Shown piece after piece: positions 51,918 to 62,604 of a stretch of 64,000 nt of DNA. The stretch is from NCBI RefSeq assembly GCF_014641615.1, contig NZ_BMIB01000006.1, forward strand, positions 372,001 to 436,000. The letters are read 5' to 3'. The notes under the pieces are model-generated. The model was not told where the DNA came from. It searched no databases and saw only the letters and a list, made by a program, of their open reading frames with translations. The DNA is from Filimonas zeae. GTDB lineage: Bacteria > Bacteroidota > Bacteroidia > Chitinophagales > Chitinophagaceae. A program made the position numbers and the translations under genes. Positions within the stretch are counted from its first letter, which is position 1. The number at the start of each line of letters is the position of its first letter.

Positions 51918-53066
51918 ATGACGTTTTTCATCATTTCCTGCCTGATTACCCTTAGCTGGATCATAGTTTGTCTTTTTGTGCTGGTGGGTGCCAGGTGCAT
52001 TTATTCCCTTAAAAATATCGTACCGCTTTCTGCTGACAGGGAACCTTCACTGGATATTATTATTGCGGTAAGAAATGAAGAAGCCGACCTGGCTAAAGCA
52101 CTGCACAGCCTTTGCCATTTGCACTATCGCAACTACCGGCTGATAGTGGTAAACGACCGGTCTACCGACGGAACGGCTAACATACTGGCGGAATTTGCCG
52201 CCCGCTATTCCAACATAACCGTACACACAATTACCACTTTGCCCGAAGGCTGGCTGGGTAAAAACCATGCAATGTATTCAGGCGCAGGCATTTCGGAGGG
52301 GGAGTGGATACTGTTTACCGATGCAGATGTGGTATATCAGCCCCAGGCGCTCAACCGGGCCATGGCCTATGTGCTGGATAAAAAGCTGGATAACCTGGTG
52401 GTGTTTCCGGATATTATTTCCCGCTCAGGTATGTTCAATGCCATTAACGCCACCTTCCGCACTATACTGGAAACCCGTTTACGCCCATGGAAGGCCTCAG
52501 ACCCGCAATCAAAAGCTTTTATTGGAATGGGCGCTTTTAGCATGGTGCGCCGGACAGCCTACTTTGCTTCGGGTACACACGATAAAATACGCCTGCGGCC
52601 GGATGATGATCTGAAGCTGGGCGAGCAGATTAAACAGGCCGGCTTTAAACAGGAGGCTTTGTATGGAGATACCCAGCTACAACTGGAATGGTATACCAGT
52701 GTACCACAGTTTGTGAACGGGCTGATGAAGAATATGTTTTCTGCGTTTGGGTATAATGCCTGGGTTGCTATAGCAAATGCGTTTGCTGTTTTGGCAGCGC
52801 TGGTGCTTCCGGTGCCGGTGTTGCTGATTGCCGGTAACTGGCCGGAGCAGATAATGGCATTGGTGATTCTGTTTTTCCAGTGGATCAGTTTTACATTCCG
52901 CCCGGCCATGAAAGCAAAATGGTGGTATGTATTTACCATACCCTACGCCGGATTAATTATGGCCTATATTATTTTCCGCAGCACATGGTTTACGCTTAAG
53001 CACAAAGGCATTTACTGGAGAGACAGTTTTTATTCGCTGGAGGAGCTGCGGAGAGGGTATAAATAA
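51918..53066 (+). CDS. Membrane glycosyltransferase, family 2
   Basis: 382 aa. One N-terminal helix, GT-A domain at ~45-260 (DIIIAVRNEEADLAKALHSL; VVNDRSTDGT; the DxD-type FTDADVVY), and three or so C-terminal helices. The layout resembles the glucosyltransferases of carotenoid/hopanoid and cell-surface lipids, such as CruC. Acceptor unknown. It stands alone before the polysaccharide-utilisation operon. Confidence 0.87.
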   Translation: MTFFIISCLITLSWIIVCLFVLVGARCIYSLKNIVPLSADREPSLDIIIAVRNEEADLAKALHSLCHLHYRNYRLIVVNDRSTDGTANILAEFAARYSNITVHTITTLPEGWLGKNHAMYSGAGISEGEWILFTDADVVYQPQALNRAMAYVLDKKLDNLVVFPDIISRSGMFNAINATFRTILETRLRPWKASDPQSKAFIGMGAFSMVRRTAYFASGTHDKIRLRPDDDLKLGEQIKQAGFKQEALYGDTQLQLEWYTSVPQFVNGLMKNMFSAFGYNAWVAIANAFAVLAALVLPVPVLLIAGNWPEQIMALVILFFQWISFTFRPAMKAKWWYVFTIPYAGLIMAYIIFRSTWFTLKHKGIYWRDSFYSLEELRRGYK

Positions 53067-53232
53067 CACCCATTGTTACATCATTTTCCCTGGCTGATGT
53101 AGTGCGTAGTAACATAATCTTCTGATCTTCAATAGAAGAAGTAAAAAATGTAGTGGTTTTGACGTACCGGCAAATAGTGCTTCTACTACCGGATCACTTC
53201 ATTTTTGTAGCGGCAAACAAAATTGCTGCTGT

Positions 53233-55959
53233 ATGAACAAAAGAAGAATGCGCGCTTCGCTGCTGGTAATGTTGTTATCCGGCGTGGCTCAGGCCCAGGA
53301 TAGTACGGGTAGTAAAAAGGACGATTTCAATCTGCTTTTTCACACTCAGGCAAAGAAAAAAACAACTGCTGCCGTAGCTGAGCTGTATGACGCGGAGCTA
53401 CAAAAAACGTTCTCCACATCTTTTCAGGGTATATTATCCGGTCGCGCTACAGGCGTATATACCATTCAAACCAATGGCGCACCGGGAAATGATGATGTGG
53501 GATTACTCATTCGCGGACAGGCTCCACTGGTAATGATAGACGGCACACCGCAGAGTTTTAACTCCATCAACCCGGAACAGATTGAGTCTATCACCATTCT
53601 GAAAGATGCGGTGGCTACCGCCATGATGGGCTTCAGAGGTTCCAACAGCATTGTACAAATCACCACCAAGAAAGGATACTCCGGTCCGCAGCGGATTGAG
53701 TTTACGGCTTTCTCCGGTTTCTCCAGACCTACCGTAAATCCAAAACCACTGAATGCCTATAACTACGCCACGCTGTATAACGAGGCGCTGACTAACGATG
53801 GCCGTTTACCGGTATACTCCCAGGCAGATCTGGATGCATTCAGAACAGGCAGTGACCCCATTGGTCACCCGGATGTGAACTGGCAGAGCGAGGTGATGAA
53901 AAAGCAATCTGCCTACAGCCGGTACGATCTGCAGATTTCCGGCGGCACTGAAATGGCCCGCTATTACGTAGATCTGGATTATCTGAGTCAGCCGGGCTTG
54001 TTTAAAACCTCCGCTGACAACTCCTACAACACCAACGCCGATTATAAACGATACATCTTCCGCTCTAATGTGGCAGTGGATTTTAACAAGTACATCAGCA
54101 CCGGCCTGAACCTGTTTGGCCGCATTCAGAATACCAACCAGCCGGGTGTAACCACAGCTACTTTGTACAACAACATTATTAATATACCCGCCAATGCTTA
54201 CCCCATCTTCAACTCCAACGGGTCGCTGGCGGGTAGTCAGGACTTTACTTCCAACATATACGGGGCCACGTATAAATCGGGCTATCGCCCGGGTTACGAG
54301 CGCGACTTTAAAGTAGATCTGTATGTAAAAGCAAAGCTGGATGGTATTACCAAAGGCCTGTGGATAAGAGGTGCCGGAGCTTTGAATGGCTACCTGCAAC
54401 AGAACATTAACCGCAGCAAAGCAGTGGTGGTATATCAACAACGATACGGTGCGGCGGGTGATACCAGTTACAAACAATTTGGTACTACACAGGACCAGGC
54501 CAATGGCACCACCGCCGGCAGCCAGAACCGTTTGTTTTATACTGAACTGTCTATGGGTTACAACAACAGCTTTGGCAAAAACAATATAGATGTGCTTGTA
54601 CTGGCTAATAACGATTACCGCATGATTAACTCTGATCTGCCGTATAATGTAAGAGGTGTTTCCGGAAAAGTATCCTACAACTACGACGGAAAATATATGG
54701 TGGATGTAGCGGCGGGGTATACAGGATCGGAGCGTTATGCTAAAAACCACCGCTATGGCCTGTTTCCTGCAGTGGGTCTGGGCTGGAACCTTACCAAAGA
54801 ATCTTTCCTTGCCGGTAAAACCAGCTGGATTAATTATCTGAAACTGCGTGCTTCTTATGGTATCACCGGGAACTTTAACCCTGGTTACTATGCGTACAAC
54901 CAATATTATATAACAGCACCGGATTACAACCTGGGTAACAGCCCCACTGCTGCACTTACCGTACGGCAGGGTGTACTGGCCAACCCTAACCTGAGCTGGG
55001 AGAAAGCGCAGAAGTTTAACATGGGTTTCGACGCTTCACTGTTCCGCAACTCGCTGGATATAACGGTAGATTACTTTAACGATAAATACTATGATCTGTT
55101 ACAGCAGATTGGTAACAACACAGATATTACCGGTGCTAACTATGGCTTGCAGAATATTGGTAAAAACCGCTACTATGGTGTGGAGGTGCAACTGAACTAT
55201 CACAAACAGGCAGGCGCTTTCCACTATTTTATAGCACCCAACTTTACGCTGCAACAGTCTGAAGTGGTGTATCAGCAGGAAGTATACAGACCCTACGATT
55301 ATATGCAACGTACCGGCCGGCCGGTAAACCAGTTTTTTGGTTATGTGGCTGATGGGCTTTTCCAGAACGCCGCAGAGGTAAATGCAGCTGCCAAACCATC
55401 AGCTAGTTCTGTAGTAGCCGGTGATATCCGTTATAAAGATCTGAATAACGATGGGGTAATCAATGCCAACGATCAAACAGCTATCGGTACTACCGCTCCA
55501 TTGCTGTATTACGGGCTACATATTGGCAGTGGTTATAAAGGGTTTGATATAGCAGTACTGTTTCAGGGTGCTGCCAACAGAAACATTTACCTGGGTAATA
55601 GCTACTACGAGTTTCAGGGAGGCCATGGCCAGGCTTTTGAGCACCATCTGGATCGCTGGACTCCGCAGAATACCGGTGCAATGTATCCACGTTTAGCAGT
55701 GGGTACCAGTTATAACAACCAGCAGGTTTCTTCTTACTGGGTACGATCTGGCAACTACACGCGCGTAAAAAGTATAGAGCTGGGTTATGCTTTACCTGCT
55801 ACCATTACAAAACTGGTGCATATGCAATCGGCCAGAATATTTGTTAACGCCACCAACCTGTTCACATTCACTTCCCTGAAAGATGTTGATCCGGAAAATT
55901 ACACCTACCTGTATCCCATACAGAAGATGGTAAACCTGGGCATCAACATTAAATTTTAA
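53233..55959 (+). CDS. susC: SusC-like TonB-dependent receptor without the N-terminal regulatory domain
   Basis: 908 aa, shorter than the ~1,000 aa of usual SusC proteins. After the signal peptide (ending AQAQD) there is no carboxypeptidase-regulatory-like domain; the plug domain begins almost at once (LSGRATGVYTIQTNG; INPEQIESITILKDAVATAMMGFRGSNSIVQITTKKG in parts), then a ~22-strand barrel ending NLGINIKF. It imports glycan fragments with the SusD encoded 12 bp downstream. First gene of a five-gene operon. Confidence 0.9.
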   Translation: MNKRRMRASLLVMLLSGVAQAQDSTGSKKDDFNLLFHTQAKKKTTAAVAELYDAELQKTFSTSFQGILSGRATGVYTIQTNGAPGNDDVGLLIRGQAPLVMIDGTPQSFNSINPEQIESITILKDAVATAMMGFRGSNSIVQITTKKGYSGPQRIEFTAFSGFSRPTVNPKPLNAYNYATLYNEALTNDGRLPVYSQADLDAFRTGSDPIGHPDVNWQSEVMKKQSAYSRYDLQISGGTEMARYYVDLDYLSQPGLFKTSADNSYNTNADYKRYIFRSNVAVDFNKYISTGLNLFGRIQNTNQPGVTTATLYNNIINIPANAYPIFNSNGSLAGSQDFTSNIYGATYKSGYRPGYERDFKVDLYVKAKLDGITKGLWIRGAGALNGYLQQNINRSKAVVVYQQRYGAAGDTSYKQFGTTQDQANGTTAGSQNRLFYTELSMGYNNSFGKNNIDVLVLANNDYRMINSDLPYNVRGVSGKVSYNYDGKYMVDVAAGYTGSERYAKNHRYGLFPAVGLGWNLTKESFLAGKTSWINYLKLRASYGITGNFNPGYYAYNQYYITAPDYNLGNSPTAALTVRQGVLANPNLSWEKAQKFNMGFDASLFRNSLDITVDYFNDKYYDLLQQIGNNTDITGANYGLQNIGKNRYYGVEVQLNYHKQAGAFHYFIAPNFTLQQSEVVYQQEVYRPYDYMQRTGRPVNQFFGYVADGLFQNAAEVNAAAKPSASSVVAGDIRYKDLNNDGVINANDQTAIGTTAPLLYYGLHIGSGYKGFDIAVLFQGAANRNIYLGNSYYEFQGGHGQAFEHHLDRWTPQNTGAMYPRLAVGTSYNNQQVSSYWVRSGNYTRVKSIELGYALPATITKLVHMQSARIFVNATNLFTFTSLKDVDPENYTYLYPIQKMVNLGINIKF

Positions 55960-55971
55960 AAACGAGCTTAT

Positions 55972-57651
55972 ATGAAAAGGTATAGTATAGGAATAGCATT
56001 GATGCTGCTGATGGCTGGCTGTAGTAAAATGCAGGATGCAGGTCCGCTGAACCAGCTTACGGAAGGACTGGTGTTTGACAGCACCGACAGAAATGGCTTT
56101 TACGCAGAACAATATGTAAACGATATATATGCTTCATTACCCAACGGCTTTAACCGTATAGACGGCAACCTGCTGGATGCTGCTACGGATGACGCGGTTA
56201 CCTCACAGGACGGAACCAACATAGACTTTTTAACCAAAGGCTTTTTAAACAGCAGCCTTAACCCCGATGATGCCTGGGCTAAAAACTATGCAGGCATAAG
56301 AAAGGTAAACCTGCTATTGGCAAAGATTGATGTGGTACCGGTACCGGCGAAGATACCCTTCTGGAAAGCGGAGGCGCGGGCGCTGCGCGCCCTGTTTTAC
56401 TTTGAACTGGTAAAACGCTACGGCGGCGTGCCGTTGGTGGGCGATGCACTGCTGAACACAGATGCACCTGCTAATTTTAAACGCAACACTTTTGAGGAGT
56501 GTATTAATTATATAGTAAGCGAGTGCGATGCGGTAAAGGGCCTGGTTAAAACAGATCCGTTAAGCAGCGCAGATTACGGCAGAATGTCTGCCGGTGTAGT
56601 ACTGGCTGTTAAAACCCGTACGCTGTTGTATGCAGCCAGCCCTTTATACAATGGCGGCAACACAGGCATTACCGCAGAACAGAAATTGGTACAAGGCTAC
56701 GCTGCTTACGATGCAGAAAGATGGAACAAAGCGGCTGCCGCTGCCAATGAACTTATTACCGGTGGTAAGTTTTCGCTGGAAGCTACTTTCAATAACGTAT
56801 TCATCAACCGCAAAAACGCCGAAGTAATACTGGCTTTTCTGAGGCCGGTAACCAGCGATCTGGAAACCAATAACGGCCCCGTAGGTTATGCAGTAGCCGG
56901 AAACGGTAATGGCAGAACCAGCCCTACACAAAACCTGGTAGATGCTTTTCCGATGAACAACGGACTGGCTATTACCGAAAGTGGTTCGGGTTATAGCGCT
57001 GCCAGCCCATACACCAATCGCGACCCACGCCTGGCCAACACTGTATTGTTTAACGGCGCCAGCTGGTTAAACCGTCCTTTACAAACGTATGAGGGTGGGT
57101 TAGACAAGCCCAATAAAAACACTACGCAAACCAAAACCAGTTATTACCTGCGCAAGTTTCTGGGCAACTTTGCTACACAGGCACAGTACTCTAACCAAAA
57201 CCACAACTTTCCCATATTCCGCTATGCAGAAGTACTGCTGAGTTATGCCGAGGCTGCCAACGAATATTCCGGCGCGGGTACCAGCATTGCTTACACACAG
57301 TTAAAGGCCATCCGTAAAAGAGCCGGTATTGCAGCCGGTGCAGATAATAACTACGGCCTGAAAGCAAACATGACGCAGACTGAAATGCGCGAGGCCATTC
57401 GCCTGGAAAGAAGATTGGAAATGGCGTATGAAGAGCAACGTTACTGGGATGCGCGCCGCTGGAAAATTGCAGAGCAGGCTTTTAATACACAGTTAGGTGG
57501 TATGAAGATTACCAATACTGCCGGCGTACTTACGTATGAGAAAGTGCCGGTGCAACCTATACGCTTTACCGCGCCCGCTATGTATTTCTATCCCATACCA
57601 TTCAGCGAACTCTCTAAAAACACAAATCTTATTCAAAACGCCGGCTGGTAA
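55972..57651 (+). CDS. susD: SusD/RagB-like surface lipoprotein
   Basis: 559 aa. Lipobox LLMAGC with Cys17. Helical TPR-rich fold with conserved blocks EARALRALFYFELVKRYGGVPLV, EECINYIVSECD, and the C-terminal RLERRLEMAYEEQRYWDARRWK (in parts), ending FYPIPFSELSKNTNLIQNAGW. It is the surface glycan-binding lid of the preceding SusC. Gap to the next susC is 14 bp. Confidence 0.93.
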   Translation: MKRYSIGIALMLLMAGCSKMQDAGPLNQLTEGLVFDSTDRNGFYAEQYVNDIYASLPNGFNRIDGNLLDAATDDAVTSQDGTNIDFLTKGFLNSSLNPDDAWAKNYAGIRKVNLLLAKIDVVPVPAKIPFWKAEARALRALFYFELVKRYGGVPLVGDALLNTDAPANFKRNTFEECINYIVSECDAVKGLVKTDPLSSADYGRMSAGVVLAVKTRTLLYAASPLYNGGNTGITAEQKLVQGYAAYDAERWNKAAAAANELITGGKFSLEATFNNVFINRKNAEVILAFLRPVTSDLETNNGPVGYAVAGNGNGRTSPTQNLVDAFPMNNGLAITESGSGYSAASPYTNRDPRLANTVLFNGASWLNRPLQTYEGGLDKPNKNTTQTKTSYYLRKFLGNFATQAQYSNQNHNFPIFRYAEVLLSYAEAANEYSGAGTSIAYTQLKAIRKRAGIAAGADNNYGLKANMTQTEMREAIRLERRLEMAYEEQRYWDARRWKIAEQAFNTQLGGMKITNTAGVLTYEKVPVQPIRFTAPAMYFYPIPFSELSKNTNLIQNAGW

Positions 57652-57665
57652 ACCCCTTGTCTAAT

Positions 57666-60600
57666 ATGAAAAAGTATATCATTCTTTTATATAGCCTGCT
57701 GTTGTTAAGTATAACCTTGCAGGCACAGCAATATTCTGTAGGCGGTAAGGTTAGCAATGGCAAAGAAGACCTTGCCGGTGTATCTGTTTACGAAAAAGAC
57801 CTGCCTGTCAACGGTACCTATACCGATGAGCATGGCCGGTTTCGCTTAATGTTAAAAGGCAAAAGCCATATACTGGTGTTTAGTATTGTAAACTACCTTA
57901 ACCAGGAAGTGAATGTATCCGGTAAATCAGAAGTAGAAATAACCATGGCTACGGATACCAAAGGGTTGAACGAAGTAATTGTGGTGGGGTATGGTACACA
58001 GAAGAAGATTACTACTACCGGTGCGGTAAGCACTATTTCCGGTGATGCTATACGCCAGACACCTTCTGCCAGTTTGCAGAATACATTAATCGGCCGGGTA
58101 CCAGGTATAGTAACCCAGCAACGCAGTGGCCGCCCGGGTAGTGATGGTGCAGATATTAAAATCCGCGGCCTTAGTACCTCTAACGGTAGCGGCGCTCCCT
58201 TGATAGTAGTGGATGATCTGGAATACACGGGTGACATCAGCGAGATTGACCCTGACCAGATTGAAACTTTTACGGTGTTGAAAGATGCGGCTACTACTGC
58301 GGTATATGGTATTAAGGGTGCCAACGGTGTTATTGTTATTACTACGCGCAGAGGTAAATCCGGAAGACCCTCTATTTCTTTCCGGTCTGAGTTGGGTTTA
58401 CAAAAACCTATCTACCTGCCTAAGTATCTGGATTCATACAACGCAGCGCTGCTGGTAAACCAGGCGCAGGAAAATGATGGCAACCCGCTGAAGTATACAC
58501 AGGAAGATCTGGACCTGTTTAAAAACGGAACAGACCCTTACGGCCACCCGAACATCGATTGGACAGAAACACTCTTACGCCATACCACCACCCAAACCCG
58601 CAATAACATAAACGTACAGGGTGGTACCGATAAAGCGAAGTATTTTTTAACGGGTGGTTATCTGTGGCAGAACGGTTTGATTAAAGATTTTGCCGCTTCC
58701 TCTGATATGAACAGTAATATCTATTACAAGCGGTATAACTTCCGCTCTAACCTGGATATTAAAGCTACCAGCTCGCTTACATTGAATCTGGACTTATCGG
58801 GTGTGTTCTCTGAGCGTAACAACTCTAACATTGGCGGACGTAATGCGAGAAACAACATCTTCTTCGAACTGAGCGATTACAACCAGCTGCCTCCTTTTGC
58901 GTATCCTATTTATAACCCTAACGGCACTTATGGCATTAACAGCAGCTACGCTGCCAGTAATAATAACATAATAGGTCGCCTGGCGCTGAATGGTTACAAC
59001 CGCTCATTCGATAACGACTTAACGGCCAACTTCAAAGCCACTCAAAAGCTGGACTTTATTACAAAGGGTCTATCTGTAAGAGGGGTTGCCGGTTATAACG
59101 GACACTATCGTTTCTGGAGAAGTTTAACCAGAACCAACTTTCCTTCCTACAGCTATAACCCCAAAACGGGCGACTACACTATTTTCAACAGCAACTACTA
59201 CCGTACCGATCTGCCATCGTTGGGGTATTACTCAGATGATCCTAACTCTTTCAAAAGATTAAACTGGCAGGCTTCCCTTAACTACGATCGTAATTTCGGT
59301 GGTCACCACGCGTACGGCCTGGCGTTGTACAATTCACAGTCAGATATTACCGGTGTAAATGTACCGGTAGGTTTTAAGGGATACACTTTCCGTTTAGGCT
59401 ACGATTACAAACAGCGTTACCTGTTAGAATTTAATGCAGGCTATAACGGCTCCAGCAAGTTTACATCCGACAAACGGTACGCCTGGTTTCCGGCAGTATC
59501 TGCGGGATGGAATATTGCCGAGGAAGACTTCTTTAAAAAGAGTGTGCCTTTTATTGATCTGTTTAAGCTGAGAGGTTCCTTTGGTTTAACGGGTAGCGAT
59601 TATATAGATCCGGACAGATTTCAGTATGTATATATACAGAACTACAACCGCAATGGCGCTGGCTATTCTATTGGTGAAGTAAGCCAGAACGTATTTGGCA
59701 TTACCGAAGGCACGCTGGGTAATAACTCTACCTGGGAAAAAGAAAGACAAACAGATATTGGTGTAGACATCAATATGTTTAAAGGAACGCTGCGCATTGT
59801 GGCAGATTACTTCCGCAGGTATCGTTATGATATTCTGGTTTCGCGCCAGAGCGTACCTAACCTGATAGGTGTGGGGCTGCCGCCTTCTAACGTAAGCCGT
59901 ATTCAAAACAACGGTTACGAAGTACAGGTTACCTATACCAACCATATTAAGGAGTTCAACTATAACATCAGCGGTAACGTATCGTTTGCGCAAAACAAAG
60001 TACTGTTTCAGGACGAGCCTAAACAGCCTTATCCCTGGCTGGCTACTACCGGCCACCCGCTGGGCAGCATCTTAGGCTTTAACCACCTGGGCTTTTATAC
60101 ACAGGAAGAAATTGATGATCCCAAGGTACCCAAGCCACTGGCTTCTGTAGGGCCTACCCGTGCCGGTGATCTGAAGTATGCTGATAAAGATGGCGATGGT
60201 TTTATTACTACCAACGACAGAATGGTATTGCCTTATCCCAACCTGCCCAGCACTATTCTGGGTTTAACGGTAGGCTTCAGTTACAAATCGTTCAGCTTTA
60301 CTGCTACCGCACAAAGCGCGCTCAACTTTGCGCTGCGCGCGCAGGCAGAAGCGGTGAAGCCTTTTGTAAACAACCTGCGCGAAATTCATACACAGGCGTG
60401 GACACCCACCAATAATGTAAACCCCGCCTTCCCACGGCTTACTGCTGGTAGCAACATCAACGATCCGTTGGCCTATCCTTCTGATTTCTGGTTCAGAAGA
60501 AGTGATTACCTGCGTATTAAAACCGCAGAAATAGGATACGCTTTTCCAAAGAGCTGGATGCAGAAACTGAAGCTGAGTGGTGCCCGTATTTACGCCAACG

Positions 60601-60737
60601 GTTATAACCTGTTTACCTGGAGCCTGAAAGCGAAGAACATTTACGACATAGATCCGGAAACTCCTTCTGGTACGGATGGCGCCAACTTCTATCCGCAAAC
60701 CAAGGTGTTCAACTTTGGCTTACAGCTTACTTTATAA
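57666..60737 (+). CDS. susC: SusC-like TonB-dependent receptor
   Basis: 1,023 aa from the ATG at 57666 (an in-frame TTG is 9 bp upstream). Complete architecture: signal peptide ending LQAQQ, CarboxypepD_reg-like domain (~22-95), plug with the SusC signature LNEVIVVGYGTQKKITTTGAVSTI (in part) and AATTAVYGIKGANGVIVITTRRG, then the barrel ending FNFGLQLTL. It is a paralogue of the 908-aa SusC upstream; shared features include DLFKNGTDPYGHPNIDW versus DAFRTGSDPIGHPDVNW. Confidence 0.95.
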   Translation: MKKYIILLYSLLLLSITLQAQQYSVGGKVSNGKEDLAGVSVYEKDLPVNGTYTDEHGRFRLMLKGKSHILVFSIVNYLNQEVNVSGKSEVEITMATDTKGLNEVIVVGYGTQKKITTTGAVSTISGDAIRQTPSASLQNTLIGRVPGIVTQQRSGRPGSDGADIKIRGLSTSNGSGAPLIVVDDLEYTGDISEIDPDQIETFTVLKDAATTAVYGIKGANGVIVITTRRGKSGRPSISFRSELGLQKPIYLPKYLDSYNAALLVNQAQENDGNPLKYTQEDLDLFKNGTDPYGHPNIDWTETLLRHTTTQTRNNINVQGGTDKAKYFLTGGYLWQNGLIKDFAASSDMNSNIYYKRYNFRSNLDIKATSSLTLNLDLSGVFSERNNSNIGGRNARNNIFFELSDYNQLPPFAYPIYNPNGTYGINSSYAASNNNIIGRLALNGYNRSFDNDLTANFKATQKLDFITKGLSVRGVAGYNGHYRFWRSLTRTNFPSYSYNPKTGDYTIFNSNYYRTDLPSLGYYSDDPNSFKRLNWQASLNYDRNFGGHHAYGLALYNSQSDITGVNVPVGFKGYTFRLGYDYKQRYLLEFNAGYNGSSKFTSDKRYAWFPAVSAGWNIAEEDFFKKSVPFIDLFKLRGSFGLTGSDYIDPDRFQYVYIQNYNRNGAGYSIGEVSQNVFGITEGTLGNNSTWEKERQTDIGVDINMFKGTLRIVADYFRRYRYDILVSRQSVPNLIGVGLPPSNVSRIQNNGYEVQVTYTNHIKEFNYNISGNVSFAQNKVLFQDEPKQPYPWLATTGHPLGSILGFNHLGFYTQEEIDDPKVPKPLASVGPTRAGDLKYADKDGDGFITTNDRMVLPYPNLPSTILGLTVGFSYKSFSFTATAQSALNFALRAQAEAVKPFVNNLREIHTQAWTPTNNVNPAFPRLTAGSNINDPLAYPSDFWFRRSDYLRIKTAEIGYAFPKSWMQKLKLSGARIYANGYNLFTWSLKAKNIYDIDPETPSGTDGANFYPQTKVFNFGLQLTL

Positions 60738-60760
60738 GGAACGATTGTTTGAAACCAAAA

Positions 60761-62536
60761 ATGAGAAAGATGAAAAAGTTATATATAGGGTTGATGGCAG
60801 GGGTACTGGCAGCGCAACTGTATTCCTGTACAAAGAGTGATATACTGGATGCGAAAACCAACACCGATCTTAATGAGGCTACCACCTTTGCGGATAGTGC
60901 GCGTACCATAGATTTTCTGTTTGGTATGTACTCCGATATTGCTTTCGATTTCAGCTTTAACCGCTATGGCAGTATTACTGCCGGCACTGCGGAAGCCTGC
61001 GATGAGGCCAACCACCGCCTCAACGGCGCTACCCAACCTTTTGTAATTATACTTACCGGTGGCCTGGCGCCCACGGTAAACAGTGGTACCAACCAGAACC
61101 CGTATACCAATACCTACGATGTATCGTACCGCAACATCAGAAGGGCGAATGTGTTTCTCTCGCATGTAAACGATTCTCCTATTTCCGCCGGACTGAAAGC
61201 ACAGGCCAGTGCAGAAGCACGTTTTCTGAGAACCTGGTATTACTTTCTGGTTACCCGAAGTTTTGGTGGAATGCCATTGATAGGTGATAAGCTGTATGGT
61301 CCGCAGGATATTATTGATGTACCCCGTAACTCTTACGAAGAGTGCGTTAACTATATGGTGAGTGAGCTGGATGCTATTGCCAATGATTTACCGGTAGAGC
61401 ATACGCCACAGAACTACGGCCGTATTACCCGCGGTGGTTGTCTGGCACTGAAAGCAAGGATATTACTGTTTGCTGCCAGCCCGCTGTTTAACGGTGGCAA
61501 TATTGGAAAAACAGATGCGCAAAAGAAAGCAGTAGGTTATGCGGCTTATGATGAAAGCCGGTGGACCAAAGCCGCACAGGCTGCCAGGGCAGTGATTGAT
61601 CTGGGTGCGTACTCCTTGTATGAAGACAATGCCACTGCACCCGGCTATGGTTTTTCCCGCGTGTTTTTGATGCGCAAGAACTCAGAATACATTGTGCATG
61701 GTATGATGGGGCCTAACAAAAGAATGGAAGGTGCACTGTGTGCTCCCTCCCGCGGCGTGGGTACGTTACAAACACTGCCTACCCAAAACCTGGCCGATGC
61801 CTTCGGCATGATAAACGGTAAGGCAATTACTGATAACACATCCGGCTACGACGCCAATAACCCTTACGTAAACCGTGATCCCCGTTTCGGATACACTTTA
61901 TTATACAATGGTGCTGTGTGGTATAGTAATTCCACCGGCACCAAAACCCCCGTGTACACCTACGATGGTGCAGCCAGCGATGGGTACAGTGCTTTAAAAT
62001 ATTCCACCGGTTACTACTGGCGTAAAATGATGGATGAAAACGTAGCCAACAATGGAGGCCCTAACACCGAACGCTGCTGGCCACTGATCCGCTACGCGGA
62101 AATTCTCCTCAACTATGCCGAAGCCAGCAATGAAACCAATGATATCAGCACTGCCTATGAGCAGTTGAAAGTTATCAGAAGAAGAGCGGGCATTCAGGCA
62201 GGTGCTGATGGTTTATACGGATTAAAAGCCGGTATGAACAAAGACGAAATGCGTGCAGTGATTATGGCAGAGCGCCGGGTAGAGCTGGCGTACGAAGATC
62301 ACCGTTACTGGGATGTTCGCCGTTGGAAAACCGCTATGGAAAACCAGAACGTAACACTGCTGGCGATGAAGATTGCCAAAGTGGGTGCTGGTTATACCTA
62401 TACAAAGCTTCCTGTAAACGAAGGCAATGCGTACATCAATAGCAAGCACACGTTTGTAGAAGCCAATTACTTTTTCCCGTTACCACAAAATGAGATAAGC
62501 AAAGACCCTAACCTGATCCAGAACCCCGGTTATTAA
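60761..62536 (+). CDS. susD: SusD/RagB-like surface lipoprotein
   Basis: About 591 aa from the ATG at 60761. Lipobox AAQLYSC with Cys23. Conserved blocks EARFLRTWYYFLVTRSFGGMPLIGD, EECVNYMVSELDAI and MAERRVELAYEDHRYWDVRRWK (in parts), with the C-terminus FFPLPQNEISKDPNLIQNPGY. Partner of the 1,023-aa SusC. Its stop codon lies in the loop of a GC-rich hairpin. Confidence 0.93.
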   Translation: MRKMKKLYIGLMAGVLAAQLYSCTKSDILDAKTNTDLNEATTFADSARTIDFLFGMYSDIAFDFSFNRYGSITAGTAEACDEANHRLNGATQPFVIILTGGLAPTVNSGTNQNPYTNTYDVSYRNIRRANVFLSHVNDSPISAGLKAQASAEARFLRTWYYFLVTRSFGGMPLIGDKLYGPQDIIDVPRNSYEECVNYMVSELDAIANDLPVEHTPQNYGRITRGGCLALKARILLFAASPLFNGGNIGKTDAQKKAVGYAAYDESRWTKAAQAARAVIDLGAYSLYEDNATAPGYGFSRVFLMRKNSEYIVHGMMGPNKRMEGALCAPSRGVGTLQTLPTQNLADAFGMINGKAITDNTSGYDANNPYVNRDPRFGYTLLYNGAVWYSNSTGTKTPVYTYDGAASDGYSALKYSTGYYWRKMMDENVANNGGPNTERCWPLIRYAEILLNYAEASNETNDISTAYEQLKVIRRRAGIQAGADGLYGLKAGMNKDEMRAVIMAERRVELAYEDHRYWDVRRWKTAMENQNVTLLAMKIAKVGAGYTYTKLPVNEGNAYINSKHTFVEANYFFPLPQNEISKDPNLIQNPGY

Positions 62537-62546
62537 CCCGGGGTTT
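62522..62546 (+). terminator. Hairpin over the susD stop codon
   Basis: Stem AACCCCGG/CCGGGGTT with an 8-nt loop that contains the TAA stop. The tail TATACCCCTTG is not T-rich, so it is more likely an attenuator or an mRNA stabiliser than a full terminator before the GH2 gene. Confidence 0.5.
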
Positions 62547-62604
62547 ATACCCCTTGCAATAAGCCAGGTTGCCTGCCTTAAAGACTGTAATAACAAGTAT
62601 TTCC

